DNA from: Actinomycetota bacterium
GTDB taxonomy: Bacteria; Actinomycetota; Thermoleophilia; RBG-16-64-13
Direction of reading: 5' to 3'
Assembly (NCBI GenBank): GCA_016278725.1
Contig: JADQBG010000009.1
Location: 62,001 to 126,000 of the forward strand
Length of the DNA: 64,000 nucleotides
The first letter of the stretch is position 1, and each line of letters opens with the position of its first letter. The notes under the pieces are model-generated. The model searched no databases. It had not been told where the DNA came from and saw only the letters and a list, made by a program, of their open reading frames with translations. Shown one piece after another: positions 25,494 to 34,083 of the stretch. The translations under genes and the position numbers were made by a program.

Positions 25494-25530
25494 GACCGGC
25501 CGGGCGTTGCGCCCGGCCGGTCTTTCTTTT
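25494..25530 (+). terminator. Intrinsic terminator after the permease gene
   Basis: A 12-bp stem (GACCGGCCGGGC / GCCCGGCCGGTC), five-base loop, then TCTTTCTTTT. Confidence 0.9.
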
Positions 25531-26197
25531 AGGGCAGGTTGGGCAATTGCGCCGTGCTCCTCTGAGCAACAACGCCGAACAGGTGGGCTGTGGCGAGGAC
25601 CGCCCAGTACAGAGTGAAGGCCGCGAGCAGGAAGGCGCCGAGACCGAGCAGGCTGCCCCTGGTGCGCGTGATGTTGAGCGCGGCGGCCATCCCAAACCCC
25701 CCGAAGGTCCAGGCGAACATGGAGACCAGCCAGGCGACCATGTAGTCGCGGAAGTTGCGCCTTATGAGTTCGAGGTGGCGGTCGAAGCGATAGAGCCCGA
25801 GCAGGCTTCCCGTTTGCAGGTAGAGAATCAACCCGGCGGGCAGAAGAAAGTAGACCAGTAGGCTCCACAGCAATGTGGGCGAGGTCAGGCTGCCGCCACC
25901 GCCTATTCGGTTGAGCAGGGCGAGGGGCAGGTTGTAGGTGAACCAGGCCAGCCAGAAGACGAAGCCTTTGACGGCCAGATCCCCAAAACGCTCCCAGGGC
26001 GGAAGACTCTCGTTCCCGTTGGCCACCCGGCATATGACTCTCAGCGGGTACCCCGCTGCCGGCACCCAGCCGAGCACCGGCACGAAGAGCAGCAGCGCGC
26101 CGGCCAGATGCCGTTTGAGTCCCTCCGGGTCGGCCATCATGTAGTTGAGCGAGCGCCGGACCGTCACCCTAGGGTTCCCGTCGACCAGGCTAGGCAT
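25529..26197 (-). CDS. DUF4013-like integral membrane protein
   Basis: A 222-residue membrane protein with about five hydrophobic segments, paralogous to the gene just upstream: both contain LLLFVPVLGW-like and AGYPLR/AGYFVR motifs and a WxxFGDL(A/L)VKG signature. This pattern fits DUF4013, a family without known function. ATG 26197 overlaps the upstream gene's stop (ATGCCTAG), so the two are co-translated. An in-frame upstream start (26308) would read through the other gene's end and is unlikely. No catalytic motif is visible. Confidence 0.75.
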   Translation of the reverse strand: MPSLVDGNPRVTVRRSLNYMMADPEGLKRHLAGALLLFVPVLGWVPAAGYPLRVICRVANGNESLPPWERFGDLAVKGFVFWLAWFTYNLPLALLNRIGGGGSLTSPTLLWSLLVYFLLPAGLILYLQTGSLLGLYRFDRHLELIRRNFRDYMVAWLVSMFAWTFGGFGMAAALNITRTRGSLLGLGAFLLAAFTLYWAVLATAHLFGVVAQRSTAQLPNLP

Positions 26198-26771
26198 TTG
26201 CCTGTTCGACCTCGCGCGCTGCGTAGACGGAGCCGTAGAGATGGGCCATGACCAGAGACGCCCAGAAGAAGGTGAAAACGATGCCCAGAAGCAGCAGGAT
26301 GAAGCCAAAGAGGGATAGGAACCAGGCGACGAGCGAGAGCACCAGCGCCATCACGTAGTTGTTGAGGTTTTCCTGGATGAAGCTGAAAATCTCGGAGAAG
26401 TCGAAGAACGCACCGAAGTTGTCGGTGACCGCAAAGCGGATCAAGGCGGCGGGCAGGACCACAAAGACCACCAGGCCCCAGAGCGATCCCAGAGCGCTGA
26501 AGTCCCCGCCCCGGCTAAAGAGAAATCCGGGCAACTGGTAGAGCAGCGAGCCCACCCAGACGATCAGGCCCTTGACCAGTAGATCGCCGAAGTCGGTCCA
26601 CTCGGGCAGCTTTTCGCCGCCGAGCGAGACCTCACGCAGGGTGCGGACGAAGTAACCGGCCACGAGCGCCCAGCCGATGATCGGCACGAACAGCAGTAGC
26701 CCGCCGATCAGTATCTTGCCCAGGCCTCCCGGCTGTTGGACCATGTAAACGAAGGCTCGTCCCACGTTCAT
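26190..26771 (-). CDS. DUF4013-like integral membrane protein
   Basis: A 193-residue membrane protein, first of a tandem pair of paralogues. It has LLLFVPIIGWALVAGYFVRT, then EWTDFGDLLVKGLIVWVG, and two further long hydrophobic stretches near the C-terminus. It lies 11 bases downstream of recR on the same strand and may be cotranscribed with it. The function is unknown; the paired arrangement suggests a hetero-oligomer. Confidence 0.75.
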   Translation of the reverse strand: MNVGRAFVYMVQQPGGLGKILIGGLLLFVPIIGWALVAGYFVRTLREVSLGGEKLPEWTDFGDLLVKGLIVWVGSLLYQLPGFLFSRGGDFSALGSLWGLVVFVVLPAALIRFAVTDNFGAFFDFSEIFSFIQENLNNYVMALVLSLVAWFLSLFGFILLLLGIVFTFFWASLVMAHLYGSVYAAREVEQANA

Positions 26772-26782
26772 GCGCTTCTCCC

Positions 26783-27433
26783 TTAGACGTCGCGGCGGCC
26801 GGCGAGGGCCCGGCTCAGGGTCACCTCGTCAGCGTACTCCAGATCCCCGCCCATAGGCAGACCGGCGGCGGGCCGGGTCACCCGCAGTTTGCCGGCCTCC
26901 ACCTCGGGGCGAAGCTCCTCGGCGATGTAGAGCGCGGTGGCTTCTCCGGACATGGTGGGATTCGTGGCCACGATCACCTCGCGCACCTCTTCTTCCCGCA
27001 CGCGCCGGAAGAGCTCCTCCATGCGCAGCCGGTCGGGACCGACTCCGTCGATGGGAGAGAGCGCGCCGCCCAGGACGTGATAGCGGCCGCGGTACTCGTG
27101 GGTCCTCTCCACGGAGATGATGTCGGAAGGTTCCTCCACCACGCAGATCAGGCTGGGATCGCGCCGGGGATCGCGGCAGAGCTCGCACTCCTCTTCTTCG
27201 GTGAGGTTGAAGCACTTCCGGCAGAAACCGATCCGCTCCTTGGCCTCCTCCAGAGCCCGGGCGAGAGGCAGTACCTCTTCCGGCGGTAAGCGCAGCAGGT
27301 GGAAGGTGAGGCGTTGAGCGGTCTTGGGGCCGACCCCAGGGAGCTTCGAGAGCTCGTCGATCAATCTCTGTATGGGGGGGCTGAACAGCTTGCTACCGTG
27401 CCTGACCGCGGCGGCTCCTCGAGCGGCCGCCAT
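26783..27433 (-). CDS. recR: Recombination mediator protein RecR
   Basis: Works with RecO and RecF to load RecA at gaps. The helix-hairpin-helix LPGVGPKTAQRL is at about 31-42. The four-cysteine zinc finger reads CRKCFNLTEEEECELC. A Toprim domain follows with VVEEPSDIISVE and NPTMSGEATALYI, ending ADEVTLSRALAGRR. Length 216, slightly above the usual 200 because of about 17 extra N-terminal residues; GTG within these may be the true start. The order dnaX-ybaB-recR is conserved in many bacteria. Confidence 0.93.
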   Translation of the reverse strand: MAAARGAAAVRHGSKLFSPPIQRLIDELSKLPGVGPKTAQRLTFHLLRLPPEEVLPLARALEEAKERIGFCRKCFNLTEEEECELCRDPRRDPSLICVVEEPSDIISVERTHEYRGRYHVLGGALSPIDGVGPDRLRMEELFRRVREEEVREVIVATNPTMSGEATALYIAEELRPEVEAGKLRVTRPAAGLPMGGDLEYADEVTLSRALAGRRDV

Positions 27434-27469
27434 GAAAGGATTCCCGCTTTATGGATCTGCGCTCGGGCG

Positions 27470-27814
27470 CTAGAACGGGAGGCCGCCCTGGCCCAAGTCG
27501 CCCAGTCCGGGGATCCCGCCCATGCCCTGAGTGATGCCGCCCATCTTCTTGTTGGCGAGGTCCTGGGCCATGCGCATGCCCTCGTTGACCGCCGCAAGCA
27601 CCATGTCCTCGAGCATCTCGACATCCTCCGGATCCACTGCGTCCGGGTCGATGGTGATCCGCTTGATCTCGAGGGCGCCCGTGACCTCCACGGTGACCAT
27701 TCCGCCTCCGGCAGAAGACTCGACGGACTCGCGCGCCAGTTCCTCCTGCGCTTTCGCCATGTCGGCCTGCATCTGCTGTACTTGCTTGAGCATCTTCTGC
27801 ATGTTGGGCTTCAT
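27470..27814 (-). CDS. Nucleoid-associated protein YbaB/EbfC
   Basis: A 114-residue DNA-binding protein that forms tweezer-like dimers and organises the nucleoid. The N-terminal helix MQKMLKQVQQMQADMAKAQEEL and the strand GGGMVTVEVTGALEIKRITI are typical. The glycine-rich C-terminal tail GGITQGMGGIPGLGDLGQGG is also common in this family. It lies between dnaX and recR on the same strand, the usual context. Confidence 0.92.
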   Translation of the reverse strand: MKPNMQKMLKQVQQMQADMAKAQEELARESVESSAGGGMVTVEVTGALEIKRITIDPDAVDPEDVEMLEDMVLAAVNEGMRMAQDLANKKMGGITQGMGGIPGLGDLGQGGLPF

Positions 27815-27850
27815 GTGGTTCTCTCCTAGCGCCGGACGCCCTTACGTCTG

Positions 27851-29635
27851 CTACTGCTGGTCTTCCTCGATGGGGCGCGCGTCGAACTCCTGCTGCAGCG
27901 CCTTCAGGATCTCTTCCTGACTCAAGAGTCTAGCATCCTCTTCTCCGGCTTCCTCCTTGGCCGAACCGCCGCTAACCCGCGTGCCCAGTGCCAGCTCGCG
28001 GCCGGTGAGTTCCCGGAGCAACTGCACCACGAATGACCGGTTGTCGGGGCGCTCCAGCTGGCTCGCCTGGAAGGCCATTCCCGCGGGGAAGCCGATCACC
28101 AGGCGATCCCCCTCGAGCGTTTCCGGCCGTCCCTCGGCCAGGATGGCGTGGAGCGCCACCCGGCGCTTCTTGACGCTGCTGAGCAGAATGGGCCAGGCCC
28201 GCCTGAGGCTCTCGAGATTTGCCTCCACATGCGGGTCGTGATCCAGGCCGGGCATGCGGGTCAGATGGCTCTCCTCGGCAGGCGCCATGCCGGACTCGGA
28301 CCGCTCGGGGGTCTCCTCGGCGGCCTCTGGACGCTCGGGCGAGGCGGGAACGGAGGCGCCGTCTGCGCCGCCTGCGTCGGCTGCATCGCCTCCATCTTCC
28401 GGCAAGTGGGCCCGGCACTCTTCGGCGGGACGGGTTTCCGGCCGACGGGACTCTTGGCGACCGTTGCCGCCGCCGGCGCTCCGGGGCTGGGTGCGTTCGA
28501 GACGCTCCAGTCTCGCGGTCAGCGCCCTCGGCGAGGAATCCGCCTCGGGATGCGTGAGCTTGATCAGAACCAGCTCCAGTTCCAGCCGGGGATCCCCGCC
28601 CTGACGGACGGCCCGCTGGGCTTCGCTCAGCAGGTCGACAAAGCCCACCAGGCGCGAGGGCGAGATTCGGTTGGCCTGGCTCTTGAGGCTTTCCACGTGC
28701 TCGTCGCTGGTGCCGATGCTGTCGGGCGGATCCTGGGTGTGCTGCACGATGTAGAGGTCCCGCAGGTGCCCAAGCAGGTCTTTGACGAATTGGTTGAGGT
28801 CGTAACCGCTCTGAACCAGGCGTTCGACAAAGAGTAAAGCGCCTTTCGTGTCGAAGCCGTCCACGGTATCGACCAACTCGAACAGCAGATCCTGTTCGGC
28901 CACGCCCAGCATGGCGAGCGCGTCCTGAAGAGAGATCTTCCCGTCGCAGTAGGAGCTCAGCTGGTCGAGGATGCCGAGAGCGTCGCGGAAGCTGCCGGCG
29001 GCGGCCCGGGAAACCACCGAGAGCGTGCTCTCGGATACGTCGATGTTCTCGGTCGCCGCGACTCCCTTGAGCACCGACGTGATCTCGGCCAAAGCGGGCC
29101 GGCGAAAATCGAAGCGTTGGCAACGGGAGAGGATGGTGGGCAGCACCTTGTGGGGCTCGGTGGTGGCCAGCACGAAGACCACGTGCGGAGGCGGCTCCTC
29201 CAGCATCTTGAGCAGGGCGTTGAAGGCCTCGGTCGTCAGCATGTGGACCTCGTCCACGATGTAGACCTTCATCCGTCCCTCGACCGGAGCGAACTGCACC
29301 CGGTCGCGGATGTCGCGGATCTCGTCGATCCCCCGGTTGGAGGCGGCGTCTATCTCGAGGACGTCCATGAAGGAACCGCGGCGGATGGCCTCGCAGTGGG
29401 GACAGGTGCCGTCGGGAGTAGGGGTGGCCTTGCCGTGACCCGACTCGCAATTGAGCGCCATGGCGAGGATCTTCGCGGTCGAGGTCTTGCCCGTGCCCCG
29501 CGGTCCCGCGAAGAGGTAGGCGTGGCTCACCCGTTCCTGCCGGATGGCGTTGGTCAGGGTCCGGGTTACGTGGCCCTGGCCGACGACATCGTCGAACCCG
29601 AGCGGGCGATACTTGCGGTACAGGGAGACCGGCAT
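27851..29635 (-). CDS. dnaX: DNA polymerase III subunits gamma and tau
   Basis: Clamp-loader ATPase of the replisome, 594 residues. It starts MPVSLYRKYRPLGFDDVVGQ. The Walker A motif is GPRGTGKTSTAK, the zinc-binding cysteines lie around CESGHGK...CPHC, Walker B with the sensor is VYIVDEVHMLTTEAFNALLK, and SRC appears in LSRCQRFDF. After residue 400 comes a Pro/Glu/Ala-rich linker and then a C-terminal domain of tau type. ATG 29635 is preceded by the SRP RNA gene, so the longer open frame upstream is not coding. No slippery A/T run for a gamma frameshift was noticed. Confidence 0.93.
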   Translation of the reverse strand: MPVSLYRKYRPLGFDDVVGQGHVTRTLTNAIRQERVSHAYLFAGPRGTGKTSTAKILAMALNCESGHGKATPTPDGTCPHCEAIRRGSFMDVLEIDAASNRGIDEIRDIRDRVQFAPVEGRMKVYIVDEVHMLTTEAFNALLKMLEEPPPHVVFVLATTEPHKVLPTILSRCQRFDFRRPALAEITSVLKGVAATENIDVSESTLSVVSRAAAGSFRDALGILDQLSSYCDGKISLQDALAMLGVAEQDLLFELVDTVDGFDTKGALLFVERLVQSGYDLNQFVKDLLGHLRDLYIVQHTQDPPDSIGTSDEHVESLKSQANRISPSRLVGFVDLLSEAQRAVRQGGDPRLELELVLIKLTHPEADSSPRALTARLERLERTQPRSAGGGNGRQESRRPETRPAEECRAHLPEDGGDAADAGGADGASVPASPERPEAAEETPERSESGMAPAEESHLTRMPGLDHDPHVEANLESLRRAWPILLSSVKKRRVALHAILAEGRPETLEGDRLVIGFPAGMAFQASQLERPDNRSFVVQLLRELTGRELALGTRVSGGSAKEEAGEEDARLLSQEEILKALQQEFDARPIEEDQQ

Positions 29636-29692
29636 AGCCTGCGATCCTCCGAAGACGTCTTCCCGGGAACGGCCCGCAGGCCGAAGGTCAAG

Positions 29693-29964
29693 AAAAGCCG
29701 TGCGCCCCCACCATCGAAGACAAGGTTCCGAGTGCCCACCGGTAGCCAACTCGGGCCAGGCCACCCCACGGCACATGAAAGGGTCCGCTTAGAGCTGCTA
29801 CCTTCCGGTCCTGACCCGGTTCGCGGATTTTCATTGCGTGGGACCTGGCCGTCAGCGCCGCTTACCGGCGGCTAGCCTCACAGCCTCGCTCCTCAGGTGG
29901 GGATTCGGTCCCGCTATAGCGGATTGCGGGTGCAGGGCACCGCTACCTCCCCACCTAGCACGGC
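29693..29964 (-). ncRNA. Signal recognition particle RNA, long Gram-positive type
   Basis: About 270 nt. The 5' part reads GTGCTAGGTGGGGAGGTAGC and CCCGCAATCCGCTATAGCG, matching the Alu domain of the Bacillus small cytoplasmic RNA. The S domain shows GGGTCAGGACCGGAAGG then TAGCAGC, the SRP54/Ffh-binding loop. The ends pair (GCCGTGC at the 5' end, GCACGGC at the 3' end, 29697-29703) and a TTTTCTT tract follows. A TATAAT (minus strand, 29976-29971) sits seven bases before the 5' end. It lies just upstream of dnaX, as in Bacillus. Ends are estimates within a few bases. Confidence 0.93.
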
Positions 29965-30083
29965 TCGAATATTATATCAGCCACGCAGCCCCGGAACCGG
30001 GGCAGCTCAGGATCGGAAGGACCTTGGGAGGCCGGCCGTAGGCTCGGCTAGGCGGTCCCGCAGGGGTGCCTGCTGTATTAGGC

Positions 30084-30173
30084 GGAGAGGGAGGGATTCG
30101 AACCCTCGAGACGGGTTACCCCCGCCTACACGATTTCCAGTCGTGCTCCTTCGGCCAACTCGGACACCTCTCC
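30084..30173 (-). tRNA. tRNA-Ser (anticodon GGA)
   Basis: A 90-nt class II tRNA. The acceptor stem GGAGAGG pairs with CCTCTCC, the anticodon loop is CTGGAAA (anticodon GGA, reading UCC/UCU), the variable arm is long as in serine tRNAs, and the T arm contains GGTTCGAATCC. The discriminator is G. The 3' CCA is not encoded (GCCT follows). Confidence 0.95.
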
Positions 30174-30211
30174 CGCGAGGCAGGATTATAACAGTTGCCG
30201 CCGCGTCCCCC

Positions 30212-30964
30212 CTACCAGGGCGAGGTGGGCTGTCCCCCCACCAGGAGCCCCCAGATCAGTAGCGCCAAGCCGCCCACCGCCGTCCCGGGAACCACCAGCA
30301 ACCCCACCGGATCGTGGAACAGGTCGCGCGCCGGGAGCACCCAGAAGGCAACCGCCGCGAGCAGCCCGCTGCCTATGATGGCCGGCACCAGGAGGCCGCC
30401 CTCGACTCCGAGAAACAACACCACCGCTCCGTAGGTAATCAACGAACCGAGCGCCAGGAACGTGCGTTCCCCTCCGAAGACCCGGTAGGAAGAGCCCATG
30501 CCCAGGAAGATGATCAAGACGCTCATCAGAAAGAAACCCCCGCCGAGCAGCCAGTGACCCAGATCCTCGTGCATGAAGCGGACCAGGTCGCCGAACTCAC
30601 CGTTCGCCACCACGTCCGGCATCTGCGTTTGCAGCAGTCCGGCAGTTGCGTGGACGCCCTGCCCCAAAAGGGCGGTGCCCAGTCCCAGCCAGAACATCCA
30701 GGCCCAGGGACTCGAGGTGAGGGTATAGGTGTTGAGCGATCCGTAGTTGGATTGCACCACCGCCAGGAAGAGCCGGATGAAGGCGAATGCGGTCAACGCT
30801 GGCACGACGGTGAGGAGCAGCAGATCGAAAAGCCCCACCGGCCAGGAGCTCCCGACCTCGGGCCCTACCTCGCGGAGCAGCTGGATCAATTCCCACAGCG
30901 CCATGGAGCCCAGCAGCCAGCGCACGCTGCCGTCAACCGGGGCTGCCGAGCGGCCAACGCTCAT
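30212..30964 (-). CDS. Uncharacterised integral membrane protein
   Basis: A 250-residue protein with about six to seven hydrophobic segments. The one notable feature is a central polar loop, MPDVVANGEFGDLVRFMHEDLGHW, flanked by membrane helices; its histidines and acidic residues could bind a metal or haem, but nothing identifies a family. It ends 38 bases before the tRNA gene and starts one base after the stop of the pyruvate kinase gene, so it is probably cotranscribed with that gene. Confidence 0.6.
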   Translation of the reverse strand: MSVGRSAAPVDGSVRWLLGSMALWELIQLLREVGPEVGSSWPVGLFDLLLLTVVPALTAFAFIRLFLAVVQSNYGSLNTYTLTSSPWAWMFWLGLGTALLGQGVHATAGLLQTQMPDVVANGEFGDLVRFMHEDLGHWLLGGGFFLMSVLIIFLGMGSSYRVFGGERTFLALGSLITYGAVVLFLGVEGGLLVPAIIGSGLLAAVAFWVLPARDLFHDPVGLLVVPGTAVGGLALLIWGLLVGGQPTSPW

Positions 30965-32431
30965 CTAGGCGGTGTCCACATTGATGAAATCGGTGTGGCC
31001 GGGTACGTTCGGGCGGGTTCCGCCGGTGACGATTACCAGATCCCCGGTGCGTAGAAACCGGGCGGCCACCGCGGCCTGCACCGCGCCGCGCGTGGTCGAG
31101 TCGGTGTCCTGTGCCCGGGCCTGGAGCAGGGGAGTCACTCCCCATTCCAAGGTCAGCTGCCGCTGAACCGAGGGGTCCGGGGTGGTGGCGATAATGGGCG
31201 CGTCGGGGCGGAACCGCGACACTTGCCGCGCCGTCGCCCCCGAGGTCGTGGGGGTGACGATGGCCGTGGCGCCAAGGTTCTCGGCGAGGTGCGTGGCCGC
31301 GTGGCTTATGGCCTCGGTGATGCCCTCGCCGGTTGAAGGCAGACGCTCCGGTGGTTCCTTGCTCAACAGCTCACCGACAGAGAAATCCCGATAAGCCCAG
31401 AGATGGTCCTCGGCGTGCCGGGCGATCCGGTCCATCGTCCTCACCGTGTCGACCGGGTAGCGCCCCACGGCGGTCTCGCCCGAGAGCATGATCACGGCGG
31501 TGCCGTCGTAGACTGCGTTGGCCACGTCGGAAGCCTCGGCGCGCGTAGGGGTGGGGTTCATGGTCATGCTTTCCAGCATCTGCGTCGCCGTGATCACCGT
31601 GCGCCCTTGGATGATGCTCTTGCGGATGATTTCCTTCTGATGGTGCGGGACCTCTTCGGGCGGGATCTCCACGCCCAGGTCTCCGCGGGCGATCATCACG
31701 CCGTCCGAGGCCTGGATGATCTCATCGATGTCCTCCAGAGCTTCTCGCTTCTCGATCTTAGAGATGATGCGCGCGCGGCCCCCCAGCTTCTCCAGTTCCA
31801 GGCGGAGCAGGCGGACGTCGTGGGCGGAGCGGACGAAGGACAGGGCTACGAAGTCGACCCCCAGCTGGGTTCCGAACGCCAGATCCTCCAGGTCTTTGGG
31901 AGTCATGGAGTCCACGTCCAGAGAGACCCCGGGGACGTTGACCCCCGCCCGGTCGGTCACCACGCCTCCGGCCTCGATATTGGCGCGGATGTGGTTGGTC
32001 TCCACATCCTGAATCCGCAGGCGAACCGAACCATCCTTGAGCAGCAACAGATCGCCGGGCGTGACAAAACGGGAGAGCTCCGGATAACTGAAAGGAAGAT
32101 GCTCGACATCGCCCGGCCGGCCGTCGTCCGGCACCAGGGCGGTGCGCCCTCCGGTCGGTAACTCTAGGCGGCCGTCTTTGAAGGTACCCAGCCGGATCTT
32201 GGGCCCCTGCAGATCCTGGATCACCGCCACGGGACGGCCCAGGCCGTCGGCCACCCGGCGGACGGCCTCTGTTTGGCGGGCATGATCTTCGTGCGTGCCG
32301 TGGCTGAAGTTGAGCCTTACGGCGTCGACGCCGGCCAGAAGCAGCCTCTCGAGGACGGCATCCTCGGAGGTGGCCGGGCCCAGCGTCGCGATGATCTTGG
32401 TACGGCGTTGTTTGAGTCTAACCGAGCTCAC
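30965..32431 (-). CDS. pyk: Pyruvate kinase
   Basis: Transfers phosphate from phosphoenolpyruvate to ADP, the last step of glycolysis. The protein has 488 residues. Seen are RRTKIIATLGPATS, VRLNFSHG, QDLQGPKIRLG, the active-site lysine and metal-binding acid in ISKIEKREALEDIDEI and VMIARGDLGVEI, TATQMLESM, and SGETAVGRYPVDTV. The C-terminal allosteric domain is complete and ends with a short extra tail (GGTRPNVPGHTDFINVDTA). Monocistronic or first of two genes. Confidence 0.95.
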   Translation of the reverse strand: MSSVRLKQRRTKIIATLGPATSEDAVLERLLLAGVDAVRLNFSHGTHEDHARQTEAVRRVADGLGRPVAVIQDLQGPKIRLGTFKDGRLELPTGGRTALVPDDGRPGDVEHLPFSYPELSRFVTPGDLLLLKDGSVRLRIQDVETNHIRANIEAGGVVTDRAGVNVPGVSLDVDSMTPKDLEDLAFGTQLGVDFVALSFVRSAHDVRLLRLELEKLGGRARIISKIEKREALEDIDEIIQASDGVMIARGDLGVEIPPEEVPHHQKEIIRKSIIQGRTVITATQMLESMTMNPTPTRAEASDVANAVYDGTAVIMLSGETAVGRYPVDTVRTMDRIARHAEDHLWAYRDFSVGELLSKEPPERLPSTGEGITEAISHAATHLAENLGATAIVTPTTSGATARQVSRFRPDAPIIATTPDPSVQRQLTLEWGVTPLLQARAQDTDSTTRGAVQAAVAARFLRTGDLVIVTGGTRPNVPGHTDFINVDTA

Positions 32432-32600
32432 TGGCCTGTCTCTTCCGTTTTATTTTTGGACGGCCTCTGCGCCGCCCACTCCTCTCCGCGTCCCCAGAAT
32501 ACCAGTCCCAGAGCGTTCTCCGGCCGCTCCTGTGGCCTTCTCCCGGACGGCTTCGGTATAGTCGGGGCTGACCGGTACGCCCAGAGAAGGGACCAGAAGA

Positions 32601-33731
32601 ATGCTAAAAGATCCGCTCGAGGTTCGCGTCGCGCTTATAGCCCTCGCGTTCCTCGTGGGGGGATTGCTGGTGGGCATGGTGATCGGCCGTTTCCTCCTCG
32701 CCTGGTCGGACCGGCTGACCCGCCGCGTCGGCTGGGAGTGGGGCCACGTACTCGTGCGGTCACTCCGCGGGATGCCGGCCCTCTGGGCCACGCTCATCGG
32801 CGTCCACGCCGCCGCCGTCACCCTGCCTCTGAAAGACAGCGTGTTCCTCGGCGTGGAGCGGGTGGTGGTCGTGCTGGCCGTCCTCTCGGTCAGCTGGGCG
32901 CTCGCGCGGCTTACCGCAGGGTTGGTTAGCACTTACACCATGCGGGCCGGACTGGTTCCCTCCACCTCGATCTTCACCAATTTGGCCGCGGCGCTCGTGT
33001 TCGTATTGGGGCTGCTGATTGCGCTGGAATACTTGGGGATCGCCATCACACCCGTGCTCACCGCTCTGGGCGTCGGAGGCCTCGCGGTGGCGCTCGCCCT
33101 CCAGGACACCCTCTCGAACCTGTTCGCCGGCTTTCATCTAATCGCCTCCGGCCAGGTGAACCCCGGCGATTATGTGAAGCTCGAGTCGGGAGAAGAGGGC
33201 TACGTGGTCGATATCACCTGGAGAAACACGACGATCCGGGAACTCGCGAACAACATGATCGTCGTGCCCAACTCGCGGCTGGCCAGCGTCAATTTCACCA
33301 ACTTCGACCTGCCCGAGAAGGAAACATCTCTCATCATTCCCCTGGGAGTGGGCTACGGGAGCGACCTCGACCGCGTTGAGGAGGTCACGCTGGAAGTCGC
33401 CAGGGAGCTTCTTGCCGAGGTGGAAGGGGGAGAGCCTTCCTTCGAGCCGTTGATCCGCTTCCATACCTTCGACGACTCGAGCATCAACTTCAGCGCGGTG
33501 CTGCACGTGCGTGAGTTCGTGGACAGCTATTTCGTGAAGCACGAGTTCGTCAAACGGGTCAAGCGCCGTTACGACAAGGAGGGGATCGAGATCCCCTTCC
33601 CCATCCGCACGGTGGATATGCGGCGCGCCAACCTTTCGGTCAGATTGGACAGCGCCGGCGGCGAGGAGGCCGGAGTCCCGGGCATCGGGGATACCCAGAC
33701 CGCCCCCGGACTCGCCGAACCCGAGAGCTAG
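32601..33731 (+). CDS. MscS-family mechanosensitive channel
   Basis: A 376-residue small-conductance mechanosensitive channel that would open on hypo-osmotic shock. There are about four hydrophobic segments; the last is the pore helix region LTALGVGGLAVALALQDTLSN followed by LFAGFHLIASGQVNPGDYV, the standard MscS signature. The beta domain (YVVDITWRNTTIRELANNMI, VPNSRLAS) and the mixed C-terminal domain follow. ATG 32601 has AAGGGA upstream. The gene is alone and converges on a small membrane protein gene, with which it overlaps by 4 bases. Confidence 0.92.
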   Translation: MLKDPLEVRVALIALAFLVGGLLVGMVIGRFLLAWSDRLTRRVGWEWGHVLVRSLRGMPALWATLIGVHAAAVTLPLKDSVFLGVERVVVVLAVLSVSWALARLTAGLVSTYTMRAGLVPSTSIFTNLAAALVFVLGLLIALEYLGIAITPVLTALGVGGLAVALALQDTLSNLFAGFHLIASGQVNPGDYVKLESGEEGYVVDITWRNTTIRELANNMIVVPNSRLASVNFTNFDLPEKETSLIIPLGVGYGSDLDRVEEVTLEVARELLAEVEGGEPSFEPLIRFHTFDDSSINFSAVLHVREFVDSYFVKHEFVKRVKRRYDKEGIEIPFPIRTVDMRRANLSVRLDSAGGEEAGVPGIGDTQTAPGLAEPES

Positions 33732-33937
33732 ATGGAGCGCCCCGCCCAGACGTAGAGCAGCGCCACGCCGATCAGGAGCACCGCCCAGAAGATCACCCAG
33801 AACAGATAACCCCGGCTGCCTCCGCGGCCCATCTGGCTCTCGACCTCTTCTATCCGGCGATGGCGATGGTCCTCGACGTCGTAGCCTTCGTCGGCCTTGC
33901 GGTTCTCTTGGTGCTCGCTGCTTCCCGGCTCTGCCAT
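33728..33937 (-). CDS. Small single-span membrane protein, unknown function
   Basis: A 69-residue protein. The first 45 residues are charged (SSEHQENRKADEGYDVEDHRHRRIEEVESQ), and the C-terminus has one hydrophobic helix (YLFWVIFWAVLLIGVALLYVW). The layout suggests a tail-anchored protein. Its 3' end overlaps the 3' end of the channel gene on the other strand. ATG 33937 has a GGGAAGGGCG stretch upstream. No homology recognised; it could still be a chance frame. Confidence 0.5.
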   Translation of the reverse strand: MAEPGSSEHQENRKADEGYDVEDHRHRRIEEVESQMGRGGSRGYLFWVIFWAVLLIGVALLYVWAGRSI

Positions 33938-34083
33938 TGTCGCCCTTCCCCTCGTTCCTTCGGCGGTCTCGGTCCCGCTCCTTAAACTACCGCGATTGGC
34001 CTCGTGTCTTCACGCCTTTCAAGCAGGGTGATGCCCTCTTCCCGGCCGGGACGAACCTGCGCGAAGGCTCGCGGCACGCATCA

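Noticed and set aside
29636-29776. N-terminal extension of DnaX
   Set aside because: This stretch is the 3' part of the SRP RNA and its T tract; DnaX homology begins at MPVSLYRKYRP.
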